This document shows, piece after piece, positions 15,506 to 23,916 of a DNA stretch of 58,915 bases. The notes below the pieces were generated by a model. That model was not told the origin of the DNA, made no database searches, and was given only the letters and a program-made list of their open reading frames with translations. Location of the stretch: positions 1 through 58,915 of the forward strand of contig DYKH01000017.1 of assembly GCA_020722685.1 (NCBI GenBank), written 5' to 3'. Source of the DNA: Caldithrix sp. (GTDB lineage: Bacteria > KSB1 > UBA2214 > DYKH01). Both the position numbers and the translations under genes were made by a program. Every line of letters starts with the position of its first letter. Within the stretch, counting starts at the first letter, position 1.

Positions 15506-18500
15506 TCACTCATACTCGCCCCAACTTTTAATCTGCAAATCCTTGATCGACTTGCGTGATACGGCCTCGACAAAGCGTCTGGCCAACTGCATGTTGGTGA
15601 ACAATGGAACAGCAAAATCCACCGCTTGGCGGCGAATGATATAATCGTTAGTCAGCTCCTCTTCTTGATAATTCTTGGGGATGTTGATGACCAAATCGAT
15701 TTTCTTCTCGGCGAGATAATCGAGCACGTTCGGCTTTTCGCCGGAAAGTGGCCAATGCAAGGTTTTGGCGGCGATCCCATTCGCTTCCATGAAACGGGCG
15801 GTTCCGCCGGTAGCATAAAAGTTCATCCCCATTTCTTGCAGCATGCGCGTACTGGCGAGAAACTCGGCCTTGGATTCAATCGGGCCGGTGGAAAGCAAGA
15901 TGTTGCGAATGGGTAAACGATAGCCCACCGAGAGCAGCGACTTGAGGAAGGCTTCTTCAAAGTCGTCACCCAGACACGCCACCTCCCCTGTAGAGGCCAT
16001 TTCCACTCCCAGGGTCGGATCGGCGCCACTCAAGCGAGTGAATGAAAACTGTGGCGCTTTCACCCCCACGTACTCTAAATCGAACACGGAGCGGTCAATC
16101 TTGGGTGGATGATGTCCCATGATGACCCGCGTGGCGATGTCGATGAAATTCACTTTGAAAATCTTGGAAACGAACGGGAAGCTACGCGAGGCCCGCAGGT
16201 TGCACTCGATGACCTTGACGTCGTTGTCCTTTGCCACGAACTGGATGTTGAAAGGCCCGTTGATTTTGAGCGCTTTTGCGATCTGCCGGGCAATTTTTTT
16301 GACCCGACGGGTGGTTTCCAAATAAGTCCGTTGCGGCGGCAAAACCATGGTGGCGTCGCCGCTGTGCACGCCGGCATTTTCCACGTGCTCAGTGACGGCA
16401 TAGACCAGCAGCTCACCCTCCTGCGCTACGGCATCGATTTCTATTTCCTTGGCGTTCTCGATGAATTTGCTGATGACCACTGGGTGATCGGCGGAAATGT
16501 CCGTAGCTTTATTGAGGAACTTTTCCAGCTCATTGTCATTGACCGCGATGCTCATGGCAGCCCCGCTCAAGACATAGGAAGGGCGAATGAGCACCGGATA
16601 GCCCACGTTCTCAGCAAATCTTTTGGCTTCCGGCATGGAGGTCAGCTCTTTCCACTTGGGCTGATCGATTTGCAGCTCATCTAAGAGCTTGGAGAATTTA
16701 TGTCGATCTTCGGCATGATCGATGCTGAGGGCCGATGTTCCCAACAGCCGGATGCCATAATGATGCAGTCGCAGGGCCAAGTTATTGGGAATCTGCCCGC
16801 CCATGGAAATGATGATGCCGATGGGCTTTTCCTTCTCATAGATGTCCACGACGGTCTCAAAGCTCAACTCGTCAAAATAGAGCTTGTCGCACTCGTCATA
16901 GTCGGTGCTGACCGTCTCCGGATTATAGTTCACCAAGATCGTCTGATAGTTCAGATTCTTGAGCGCCAGAACCGAGTTCACGCCGCACCAATCGAATTCC
17001 ACCGAGCTGCCGATGCGGTACGCGCCACTGCCCAGTACCATGACCGAATTGCGATCCAAGAAAGAAAGATCGTCTTCACTGCCATTGTAGGTCAGATAAA
17101 GATAATTCGTCTGGGCCGGGTACTCTGCGGCCAAAGTATCAATTTGCTTCACACAGGGAGATAGGCCATAGTTCTTGCGCAGTTCTCGGGCCTGCAACTC
17201 GTCCATTCCCAAAGCTCTGCCAATCTGAAGATCGGAAAACCCATGCTGTTTGGCTTCTTGCAGCAAATCGCGCGGACAACGCTGCTCGCCAACCTGCTTC
17301 AATTTCCGTTCGATGTCCACGATGCCCTTGATTTTGTACAAAAACCATTTGTCGATGAAAGTCAGCTCGTGAATTTCATCCACGGACATGCCGGCTTTGA
17401 GCGCTTCGGGGATGGCGAAAATGCGCAAGTCGGTCGGCTCAGCAAGCTCTTGTCGCAAATCGCCAAACTCCATTTCGCGGTTGAGCACCAAGCCACTGGC
17501 GCCGATTTCCAGCATGCGCAAGCCCTTTTGCAGCGCCTCTTCGAACTTGCGGCCAATGGCCATGATCTCACCAACGGATTTCATGCCGGAGCCGATCCTG
17601 TTCGACACCAGGCGGAACTTTTTCAAGTCCCAGCGAGGAATCTTCACCACAATATAATCCAGAGCCGGCTCAAAGCTGGCCTTGGTCACTTTGGTGATGG
17701 AATTCTGCAATTCGATGAGACTATATCCGAGCGCCAGCTTGGCCGCCACCGCTGCCAAGGGATAGCCGGTCGCCTTGGAAGCCAGGGCCGAGCTGCGCGA
17801 CAGGCGGGCGTTGATCTCGATAACCCGGTAGTCTTCAGACTTGGGGTCCAGAGCATATTGGATATTGCATTCGCCAATGATATCCAAGTGGCGAACCGTG
17901 CGAATGGCAACCTCACGCAGCTTGTGGTATTCGCTGTTGGTCAAAGTCTGACTGGGAGCCACGACAATGCTCTCCCCGGTATGGATGCCCATGGGGTCAA
18001 AGTTTTCCATGTTGCAGACCGACAGGCAATTGTCGTATTGATCGCGGACGATCTCGTACTCCACCTCTTTCCAGCCGCGCAGGTACTCCTCAATCAGAAT
18101 CTGCTTGGTATAGGACAGCGCCTTCTGCGCGCGCTCCCTGACTTCCGCTTCGTTATTGCAGATGCCCGAGCCCAACCCGCCGAGGGCGTAGGCGATGCGG
18201 ATCATCACCGGAAAGCCAATCTCTTGAGCAACGCGCACCGCATCGTTGACCGTAGTCACTGCTTGGCTGCGCGGTACGTGCACGTCGATCTGGCGCAGCT
18301 TGGCCACGAATAGCTCGCGGTCTTCGGTGTTGATAATTGCCTCCACCGGAGTGCCCAGCACATTGACCCCGTAGCGCCGCAGCACGCCCTCTTTCTCCAG
18401 CTCGATGCCGCAATTGAGGGCAGTCTGGCCGCCAAATCCCAGCAAGATACCGCTGGGCTTTTCTTTCTTGATGACCTGCTCCACGAAAAATGGAGTGACG

Positions 18501-18697
18501 GGAAGAAAGTAGACTTGGTCGGCGAGATAGTCTGAGGTTTGAATCGTAGCAATATTTGGATTCACCAGAACCGTGGCGATCCCTTCCTCCTTCAGCGCCT
18601 TTATGGCCTGACTGCCGGAATAGTCAAATTCCCCCGCTTCGCCAATTTTGAGTGCGGAACTCCCCAATATGAGCACTTTGCTCGGTTTTTCGATCAT
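15506..18697 (-). CDS. carB: Carbamoyl-phosphate synthase large subunit
   Basis: Makes carbamoyl phosphate from glutamine-derived ammonia, bicarbonate and two ATP for pyrimidine and arginine synthesis. The 1063-residue protein has the duplicated ATP-grasp architecture. The N half starts KVLILGSSALKIGEAGEFDY and includes GFGGQTALNCG and RIAYALGGLGSG. The second half starts VMVLGSGAYRIGSSVEFDWC with ISMGGQIPNN and RPSYVLSGAAM. The C-terminal MGS-like allosteric domain covers about the last 140 residues (LSTGPIESKAEFLAST...YATGGTARFMEANGI). The SSALKIGEAGEFDYSG form, in place of GPIVIGQACEFDYSG, is the variant I associate with Bacteroidota-like bacteria. The ATG overlaps the carA stop (ATGA). 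Confidence 0.98.
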   Translation of the reverse strand: MIEKPSKVLILGSSALKIGEAGEFDYSGSQAIKALKEEGIATVLVNPNIATIQTSDYLADQVYFLPVTPFFVEQVIKKEKPSGILLGFGGQTALNCGIELEKEGVLRRYGVNVLGTPVEAIINTEDRELFVAKLRQIDVHVPRSQAVTTVNDAVRVAQEIGFPVMIRIAYALGGLGSGICNNEAEVRERAQKALSYTKQILIEEYLRGWKEVEYEIVRDQYDNCLSVCNMENFDPMGIHTGESIVVAPSQTLTNSEYHKLREVAIRTVRHLDIIGECNIQYALDPKSEDYRVIEINARLSRSSALASKATGYPLAAVAAKLALGYSLIELQNSITKVTKASFEPALDYIVVKIPRWDLKKFRLVSNRIGSGMKSVGEIMAIGRKFEEALQKGLRMLEIGASGLVLNREMEFGDLRQELAEPTDLRIFAIPEALKAGMSVDEIHELTFIDKWFLYKIKGIVDIERKLKQVGEQRCPRDLLQEAKQHGFSDLQIGRALGMDELQARELRKNYGLSPCVKQIDTLAAEYPAQTNYLYLTYNGSEDDLSFLDRNSVMVLGSGAYRIGSSVEFDWCGVNSVLALKNLNYQTILVNYNPETVSTDYDECDKLYFDELSFETVVDIYEKEKPIGIIISMGGQIPNNLALRLHHYGIRLLGTSALSIDHAEDRHKFSKLLDELQIDQPKWKELTSMPEAKRFAENVGYPVLIRPSYVLSGAAMSIAVNDNELEKFLNKATDISADHPVVISKFIENAKEIEIDAVAQEGELLVYAVTEHVENAGVHSGDATMVLPPQRTYLETTRRVKKIARQIAKALKINGPFNIQFVAKDNDVKVIECNLRASRSFPFVSKIFKVNFIDIATRVIMGHHPPKIDRSVFDLEYVGVKAPQFSFTRLSGADPTLGVEMASTGEVACLGDDFEEAFLKSLLSVGYRLPIRNILLSTGPIESKAEFLASTRMLQEMGMNFYATGGTARFMEANGIAAKTLHWPLSGEKPNVLDYLAEKKIDLVINIPKNYQEEELTNDYIIRRQAVDFAVPLFTNMQLARRFVEAVSRKSIKDLQIKSWGEYE

Positions 18698-19773
18698 GCA
18701 AGCATCCTATAAAAATCACTAAAAAGAATCGCGGTATCGACCGGGCCAGGAGTCGCTTCCGGATGGAACTGAACACTCATGAACGGCTTGGAGGTGTGGC
18801 GAATGCCTTCGTTGGTGCCGTCGTTGGCGTTGACGAACCAAGGTTCCCAGCCGCTCGGCAAGGTGCGTCCGTCTACTGCAAAGCCATGGTTCTGCGAGGT
18901 GATGTAGCAGCGTTTGGTCCCCACTTCTATGCACGGTTGGTTCTGGCTGCGATGTCCGAACTTTAGCTTGTAAGTATTGGCGCCCGCCGCCAAAGCCAAA
19001 ATCTGATTGCCCATGCAAATGCCAAAAGTCGGCACGTTTCGATCCAATACCTTGCGGACGATCTCGACGGTTTCCCGGCACATCTTGGGGTCGCCCGGGC
19101 CGTTGGAAATAATGACGCCGTCGAACTCCTCCTGGCTAAAATCATAGTTCCACGGCACGCGTTTCACCTTCAAATTCAGATTGAGCAAACTGCGAATGAT
19201 GTTGTTCTTGCAGCCGCAATCCATCAGAATGACGGTCTTATCGCCGTTCCCGTATTCGACCGGCTGAGAAGTACTGACCTTTTCCACCAAATTGATTTTG
19301 TTCGGATCGTAGAACTTGAGCTCGTCGGTGAAAAAGACGATGCGCCCTAACATGGTGCCCTCGTCGCGCAGACGTTTGGTCAACATGCGCGTGTCGATGC
19401 CGTAAAGGGCTGGGACACCATGCACCGAAAGCCAATCGCCCAGGCTCATGCAAGCGTTCCAGTGACTGTATTCGAAGGAGTACTCGGAAACGATGAGACC
19501 CAAAATCTGCACCCGTTCCGACTCAAAGTGCTTTTCGAGATTGTCAATCACTTTGCTTTCCGGAACGCCGTAGTTGCCGATGAGCGGATAAGTGAGCACC
19601 AGAATCTGTCCGTAATACGAAGGATCGGTCAAGCTTTCGGGATAGCCGACCATGCTGGTATTAAAGACCACTTCCCCTGCTACTGATTTTGCGGCGCCGA
19701 AGGAAAAGCCATGAAACACCGAGCCATCTTCCAATTCCAATTTTGCTTTGATCTTTTTGCCTTCCATGTCCAT
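18694..19773 (-). CDS. carA: Carbamoyl-phosphate synthase small (glutaminase) subunit
   Basis: Releases ammonia from glutamine and channels it to CarB. The 359-residue protein has the CPSase small-chain N-terminal domain (LELEDGSVFHGFSFGAAKSV, GEVVFNTSMVGYPESLTDPSY) and a class I glutamine amidotransferase domain. The nucleophile is in FGICMGNQ, with the oxyanion and HGF segments (QNHGFAVD) and the His-Glu pair in SVQFHPEA. FGICMGNQ replaces the more common FGICLGHQ. It overlaps carB by four bases. The start is MDMEGKKIKAKLELED; the second Met (19767) is also possible. Confidence 0.97.
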   Translation of the reverse strand: MDMEGKKIKAKLELEDGSVFHGFSFGAAKSVAGEVVFNTSMVGYPESLTDPSYYGQILVLTYPLIGNYGVPESKVIDNLEKHFESERVQILGLIVSEYSFEYSHWNACMSLGDWLSVHGVPALYGIDTRMLTKRLRDEGTMLGRIVFFTDELKFYDPNKINLVEKVSTSQPVEYGNGDKTVILMDCGCKNNIIRSLLNLNLKVKRVPWNYDFSQEEFDGVIISNGPGDPKMCRETVEIVRKVLDRNVPTFGICMGNQILALAAGANTYKLKFGHRSQNQPCIEVGTKRCYITSQNHGFAVDGRTLPSGWEPWFVNANDGTNEGIRHTSKPFMSVQFHPEATPGPVDTAILFSDFYRMLA

Positions 19774-19883
19774 TTTACTGCTAAACGTTCATTCGCTGTT
19801 TGCTACGTCACAGTGCTTTCGCCCACATTGGCCGTCTGCCGTTGTTGCAAGAGTAAGCCTCCTGGACGTGCAGCGACTTTCGA

Positions 19884-20612
19884 TTATCTACTTCTGCTTA
19901 CGCGCCGGCGCAGATTGCCAATCGCCGCCGAAAACTCCTTTTGCGCTTCCCGCAGCCCCTGAGGCGACGGATTTCCGCTTTTAACATAGCCGATGATGAA
20001 TTGTTCCGCTGCCGCAAACTCTGCGCAGGCATGCGCCACTTCGGAGGCGATCTCCAGCGGAATAGTCGTCACGCCGTTACAATCCGCATGCAAGAGGGTT
20101 CCCGGATAGACCGTGACCCCGCCTACCCGAACAGGTACCTGAATGTTGGGAATGTGGCAGTATCCATGCGCGCAAATGCTGCCGTTGCTAAAAGCAGGAA
20201 ACTGCAGCGCGCGGATTTGTTCGAGGTCGCGTGCCCCGCCGCTGGTGATGATCCCGGCTGCGCCGAAGCCCTTGTAAGTCGAGCACATGACTTCGCCAAA
20301 CGTTGCCGCCGCCGGCGGATCGTCCAGATCCTGAATGACGACAATGGGCGGCTTGGAAACTTGATCAAAGGCATCGACCACATCATCTAAAACGGAGTAA
20401 ACATTGCCGCCGTTTGCGGGTGCCGCTGACCTGAAAGTGGCCGTGACGGCAAATCCCACGATCGACGGCATCTCCGGGAAGCAGGCTCTTATTCGATTGT
20501 CCATATATCCGCTGTTATGAGGGCGGAAATCAAAGATCTCAATAACATTGCAGACAGTGGGCGTATCATATTTGCGAAGCAGGTCGAGATCGTTTCGTGA
20601 TAGCTCGTCCAC
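19884..20612 (-). CDS. RraA-like / HMG aldolase family protein
   Basis: A 242-residue protein of the RraA fold, which includes class II HMG/CHA aldolases and RNase E regulator homologues. Landmarks are DTPTVCNVIEIF, FGEVMCSTYKGFGAAGIITSGGARDLEQIR (the G-x4-G...GxxRD metal-aldolase site), NGSICAHGYCHIP, and VYPGTLLHADCNGVTTIP with the HADxxG block. I place the start at GTG 20612, with AGGAG upstream. A longer frame opens at 20726, but its first 38 residues are coded by repeat array D and look unnatural. A metal-dependent aldolase or decarboxylase on an oxoacid is likely. Confidence 0.82.
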   Translation of the reverse strand: MDELSRNDLDLLRKYDTPTVCNVIEIFDFRPHNSGYMDNRIRACFPEMPSIVGFAVTATFRSAAPANGGNVYSVLDDVVDAFDQVSKPPIVVIQDLDDPPAAATFGEVMCSTYKGFGAAGIITSGGARDLEQIRALQFPAFSNGSICAHGYCHIPNIQVPVRVGGVTVYPGTLLHADCNGVTTIPLEIASEVAHACAEFAAAEQFIIGYVKSGNPSPQGLREAQKEFSAAIGNLRRRVSRSR

Positions 20613-20699
20613 CTTTACGAATCTCCTATCTTCTTGGAATCTGCTTGGGTGCACGCTCTCTCCCAACCACCACCCCTTTGCTTGCCCGCTCAGCGATCT

Positions 20700-20746
20700 T
20701 TGCCATTCTTGATCATTCTTGACCACCTTTGACTATTCTTGACTTG
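20700..20746 (-). repeat. Array D of TTGACC-type repeats, 3' of the DUF72 gene
   Basis: Units TTTGCCATT, CTTGATCATT, CTTGACCACC, TTTGACTATT, CTTGACTTGA. One more unit-like CTTGACTAAA overlaps the DUF72 stop codon itself (20805-20807). The array lies between that stop and the RraA-like gene. Confidence 0.75.
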
Positions 20747-20804
20747 ATATCATAGGAAGCATTTCCGTTGCTTCCTCAATCAGGGAGCAGCCAGCTACCC
20801 TTGA

Positions 20805-21716
20805 CTAAAACAAGCTGAGCACGCCTTCAGCGCTTTCACTCTTGCTAATTTGCCCCAAAATCGGATAGCGTTCCACCAAAATGGACGGAACGATGACTTT
20901 TGCGTTCGTCAATTTCGCTAGGATCTGAAAGCTGTTAACCACTGCCTGGGCGCGAAAGTGGTTATTCAAGATGACGTACATTCGCTTGGCTCGTGGCGCA
21001 ATCTCATCGATGACGCCGCAGATCGACTCTATCTCAGCATCGGAATAGAGGTAGTTGTAGCGGGCGTCGCGCCCGGCATCCTCCTTAAACCAATTCTCAT
21101 AATTGCGCCCATGCAAGCGTAGATAACCGGTGTCGGAAGTGAGCAGGTCAGTCAAGGGCAGCGACTCGCCGATGACCGGCTGATCGATATTGGCAAATCC
21201 GGCGCTGTGCTCTCTCAACATGGCCAAAGCTTCGCCGCAATGCCAGCTCGCATGGCGAAATTCAACCGTGCAGGGAAAAGCTCCGAGCTGATGCAGGAGG
21301 GTCGCAACGTACCGGATGTTTTCAGGCCGGCATTTGAAGCGCCAGGGAAATTGGATGAGCACGCTGCCCAAGAGACCACGACTCTGCAGCGGCTCCACAG
21401 CCTCACAGAATGAGGCGATCTCTGCGGCGCTGTATCTTTCATCGGCATGGGTGAATTTCTGCCACAGCTTGACGCAGAATCTGAATCTTGGATTATGTGC
21501 AACAGAATCGGCCCACTTTACCACGCTGCTCTGTGCCGGAAGCCGGTAAAAAGTCGAGTTGATCTCGACGGTGTCAAAAAAACGAGCCAAGTACCCCAAT
21601 TCGGAAAATCCTTTGGGCTTGGGCCTGGGATATAGGATTCCATACCAATCCGGATAGCTCCACCCGGCCGGCCCCACGTGAACGTTTACCTTGTTCGTTG
21701 GCATGATGATCCACAT
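20805..21716 (-). CDS. DUF72 (YecE-like) TIM-barrel protein
   Basis: A 303-residue protein. DUF72 features are HVGPAGWSYPDWYGILYP near the N-terminus, FFDTVEINSTFYRLP, FCVKLWQKFTH, VLIQFPWRF, VEFRHASW and YLRLHGRN, with the AKRMYVILNNHFRAQAVVNS C-terminal block. The family is widespread with no settled function. The active-site-like acidic and aromatic residues suggest an enzyme. A candidate promoter lies about 265 bp upstream. Confidence 0.88.
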   Translation of the reverse strand: MWIIMPTNKVNVHVGPAGWSYPDWYGILYPRPKPKGFSELGYLARFFDTVEINSTFYRLPAQSSVVKWADSVAHNPRFRFCVKLWQKFTHADERYSAAEIASFCEAVEPLQSRGLLGSVLIQFPWRFKCRPENIRYVATLLHQLGAFPCTVEFRHASWHCGEALAMLREHSAGFANIDQPVIGESLPLTDLLTSDTGYLRLHGRNYENWFKEDAGRDARYNYLYSDAEIESICGVIDEIAPRAKRMYVILNNHFRAQAVVNSFQILAKLTNAKVIVPSILVERYPILGQISKSESAEGVLSLF

Positions 21717-21981
21717 TCGAGGGACAAACCGACCTGTTACCTATGAAAACATAAACCCAAGCAGGCGCAGAGTGCCGAGCCTGCCCTTTCTTAGCTCAAA
21801 CGGCATTGCTGCCGGCCCCAAGAAGCTTGCTTGAACTGCGTTACGTTTTCCTGCAAATCAGATCGCTGGCTTTTGTGGGAGCGGTAAAAGCGCGTGATTC
21901 GGACTCCCCCCAATTCCTATCGTGCCTTTCTCCTGTCGGTGCCGCAATGCCCACTATTTGCTCGCTCGTCTGGTCAAGCGC

Positions 21982-22010
21982 ATTATAGCAAAAACCAACC
22001 CTCGATGCAA
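21982..22010 (-). promoter_or_regulatory. Predicted promoter upstream of the DUF72 gene
   Basis: Minus strand: TTGCAT (22005-22010), a 17-bp spacer with a T-run, and a consensus TATAAT (21982-21987). The transcript would have a leader of about 260 nt before the DUF72 start, with no ORF or riboswitch I can recognise. The rest of the 21717-22268 gap shows nothing supported. Confidence 0.6.
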
Positions 22011-22268
22011 GGGAAAATTTGCCGCAGCCTCCCCCACCATTCGCGATGCTAAGAAAACTGCCGCTCCCATTCTGAGGATCAGGTCGAGTGCCATGAGTCC
22101 GAACGAGGTGGTTTGAGCGGGAAGTGACATCCCCCATTACAAAGAGGGCCAGCATCAATATGCTGACCTATCAGTGCTTGGAGGCGAGCCGTTTATTCCA
22201 AATTTGTTTCTTAACTGTCGAGTGAAGGGCGATCACTGCGGAACAGAGGGATTGAAGTCGATGGGTAA

Positions 22269-23903
22269 CTATTCACGATTGTTGGTGTATTTGGCCAACA
22301 GCGTTTCCCGCAGGCGGATGAACATTTTGGGCACTTGCTCCTGCAGGCTCTGCGAGTACTTTGTCAAAAACTCCTGCGCTTTTGCCGGGTTCTTTTTATA
22401 CAGCTTTCCTGCCTCGGCTTCTATCGAATCCTGGCGGGCAAAAATTTGATCTTCCCAAGGATCACGTATGGCGCGAACGTCCTCAATAGCTTTTTGAAAA
22501 CACAAACCAGCCAGATTATCCACGGAATCTATCGTCCAGCGAGCGGAGGCATCGCTGTACACTTCGGGATCATAGTCTTGATAGCACCGTGCCGTCTCTT
22601 TGACTCCAGCATAAATGGGCACGTACGGACTGAAATAAGGATTATCCAAGTACACCCAATAGACGCCGCCGATGGCGGCCGGCAGCCAGTCACGCAACTG
22701 GCAGACCATTCCGTAATGCCCGCGATGGCGCGCAACGGGTCGGCGATTGGTGAGCTTGAGCAGCATACGCAAATCCTTGCTCGGAAACGGCGTAGCCAAC
22801 GGACTCTTCACATATCCGCCTTTGCCGTCCGGCACCAGCCAGTTGGGATCGGCAGTGATGTCGTAGATGGTTCCTGCGAATACCGAGCGCTGAAAGGCGA
22901 TGACGTCGCGCACCGAAAGCTTGCGTTCCGGCTTGGCCGAGAAGGGATACATGGTGAGCGGCTCCACGTACTGGAAGTAGGGATTGATGGGCTTTAACGG
23001 ATCCTCATCGAGCTTGCGATCCGGCCAGGCGAACAGTCTGGGGGCAAAAGTGGAGTAAAAGAGCCAGAACCTTGAGGTGGCATATTCCTGCGGTAGAGGA
23101 GCATATACTTCCTGCCAGATGAACGGTTTGCCGGAATTTGGATCGTACCAGCCGCGGTCGATAGCCTCCTGCATGTAATTTGCAGAGACCATAAAGTTGT
23201 TCGGATCGTCCGCATCAATCTGTTTGATGATGCTCCAATTGGGAACCATGGTGATGTGATCATCGGGAAGTCGCTGGGCTGCCCAGATTGCACCGGGTTT
23301 GCCGCTTGCCTTTTTCCACGCTGGCCCTACGCTAAACACCTCCATGACCCATGCTTCCTTAGGATCGCCGATGAGGAGCGTTTCTGAGCCATCGCCGCTA
23401 GAACAAAGAAACCCAAAAGTACTCACCAAATCGCCGATCAATCGAACTGCTTCGCGGGCCGTGCGGCAGCGCTCCAAAGCGAAGATTTGCGCCGCCTCGA
23501 TGGGCATGAATTGCTCGCATTTGCCTTTCTCCACCGCCAACTCCGGACGCTGACTGGTGGTGCTTTCGGCAATGCCCAATTGATTCTCGTTCATGTGTGA
23601 ATAAGCGGAACGGAAATAGGTGTAGGTCTCTTTCACCTGAGGGATGTAGCCGAGTATCTCCTGCGGGTGCTGCAACGGCTGCTTGGCATCCTGCAATCCC
23701 CAATAGACCGGAGCTTGTTCGCCATCGGCGAAGGTTCGGCCATGGACCACGCGGATGCGTGAGTCGGGACCGCAATCAGTGTGCGAAACGATGACCGAGC
23801 CGTCGCTGGAAGCCAATCGTCCGACGCCGACGATGGTGCAGGCTTGAGTGGTGGTCAGGCTGATAGCGAATACAAAAACAGAGATTATCGTTCGGTGACG
23901 CAT
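22269..23903 (-). CDS. C69-family dipeptidase, secreted
   Basis: A 544-residue N-terminal-nucleophile hydrolase of family C69 (PepD-like), which cleaves dipeptides. A signal/propeptide precedes TTTQACTIVGVGRLASSDGS; the Cys of ACTIVGVG is the expected autoprocessed nucleophile. The rest matches the family: VIVSHTDCGPDSRIRVV, NENQLGIAESTT, GDGSETLLIGDPKEAWVMEVF. I chose ATG 23903 over 23939 because it leaves a 13-bp gap to the upstream peptidase stop and begins directly with the signal peptide. The pair of peptidase genes is probably one operon. Confidence 0.9.
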   Translation of the reverse strand: MRHRTIISVFVFAISLTTTQACTIVGVGRLASSDGSVIVSHTDCGPDSRIRVVHGRTFADGEQAPVYWGLQDAKQPLQHPQEILGYIPQVKETYTYFRSAYSHMNENQLGIAESTTSQRPELAVEKGKCEQFMPIEAAQIFALERCRTAREAVRLIGDLVSTFGFLCSSGDGSETLLIGDPKEAWVMEVFSVGPAWKKASGKPGAIWAAQRLPDDHITMVPNWSIIKQIDADDPNNFMVSANYMQEAIDRGWYDPNSGKPFIWQEVYAPLPQEYATSRFWLFYSTFAPRLFAWPDRKLDEDPLKPINPYFQYVEPLTMYPFSAKPERKLSVRDVIAFQRSVFAGTIYDITADPNWLVPDGKGGYVKSPLATPFPSKDLRMLLKLTNRRPVARHRGHYGMVCQLRDWLPAAIGGVYWVYLDNPYFSPYVPIYAGVKETARCYQDYDPEVYSDASARWTIDSVDNLAGLCFQKAIEDVRAIRDPWEDQIFARQDSIEAEAGKLYKKNPAKAQEFLTKYSQSLQEQVPKMFIRLRETLLAKYTNNRE

Positions 23904-23916
23904 ATTAAGACTGCTC

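Noticed and set aside
14261..15615. Small minus-strand frames rich in VVKNGQGW / MVKHCQ words
   Set aside because: They are translations of the TTGACC repeat arrays, not genes.
17243..18313. 356-codon open frame on the plus strand
   Set aside because: It is antisense to carB, whose conserved protein is certain; its translation has no family features.
20613..20726. N-terminal extension of the RraA-like protein to 20726
   Set aside because: The first part is coded by repeat array D and family members start near the GTG at 20612.
21717..22268. Riboswitch or small RNA in the long leader of the DUF72 gene
   Set aside because: A promoter is visible, but I recognise no conserved riboswitch core.
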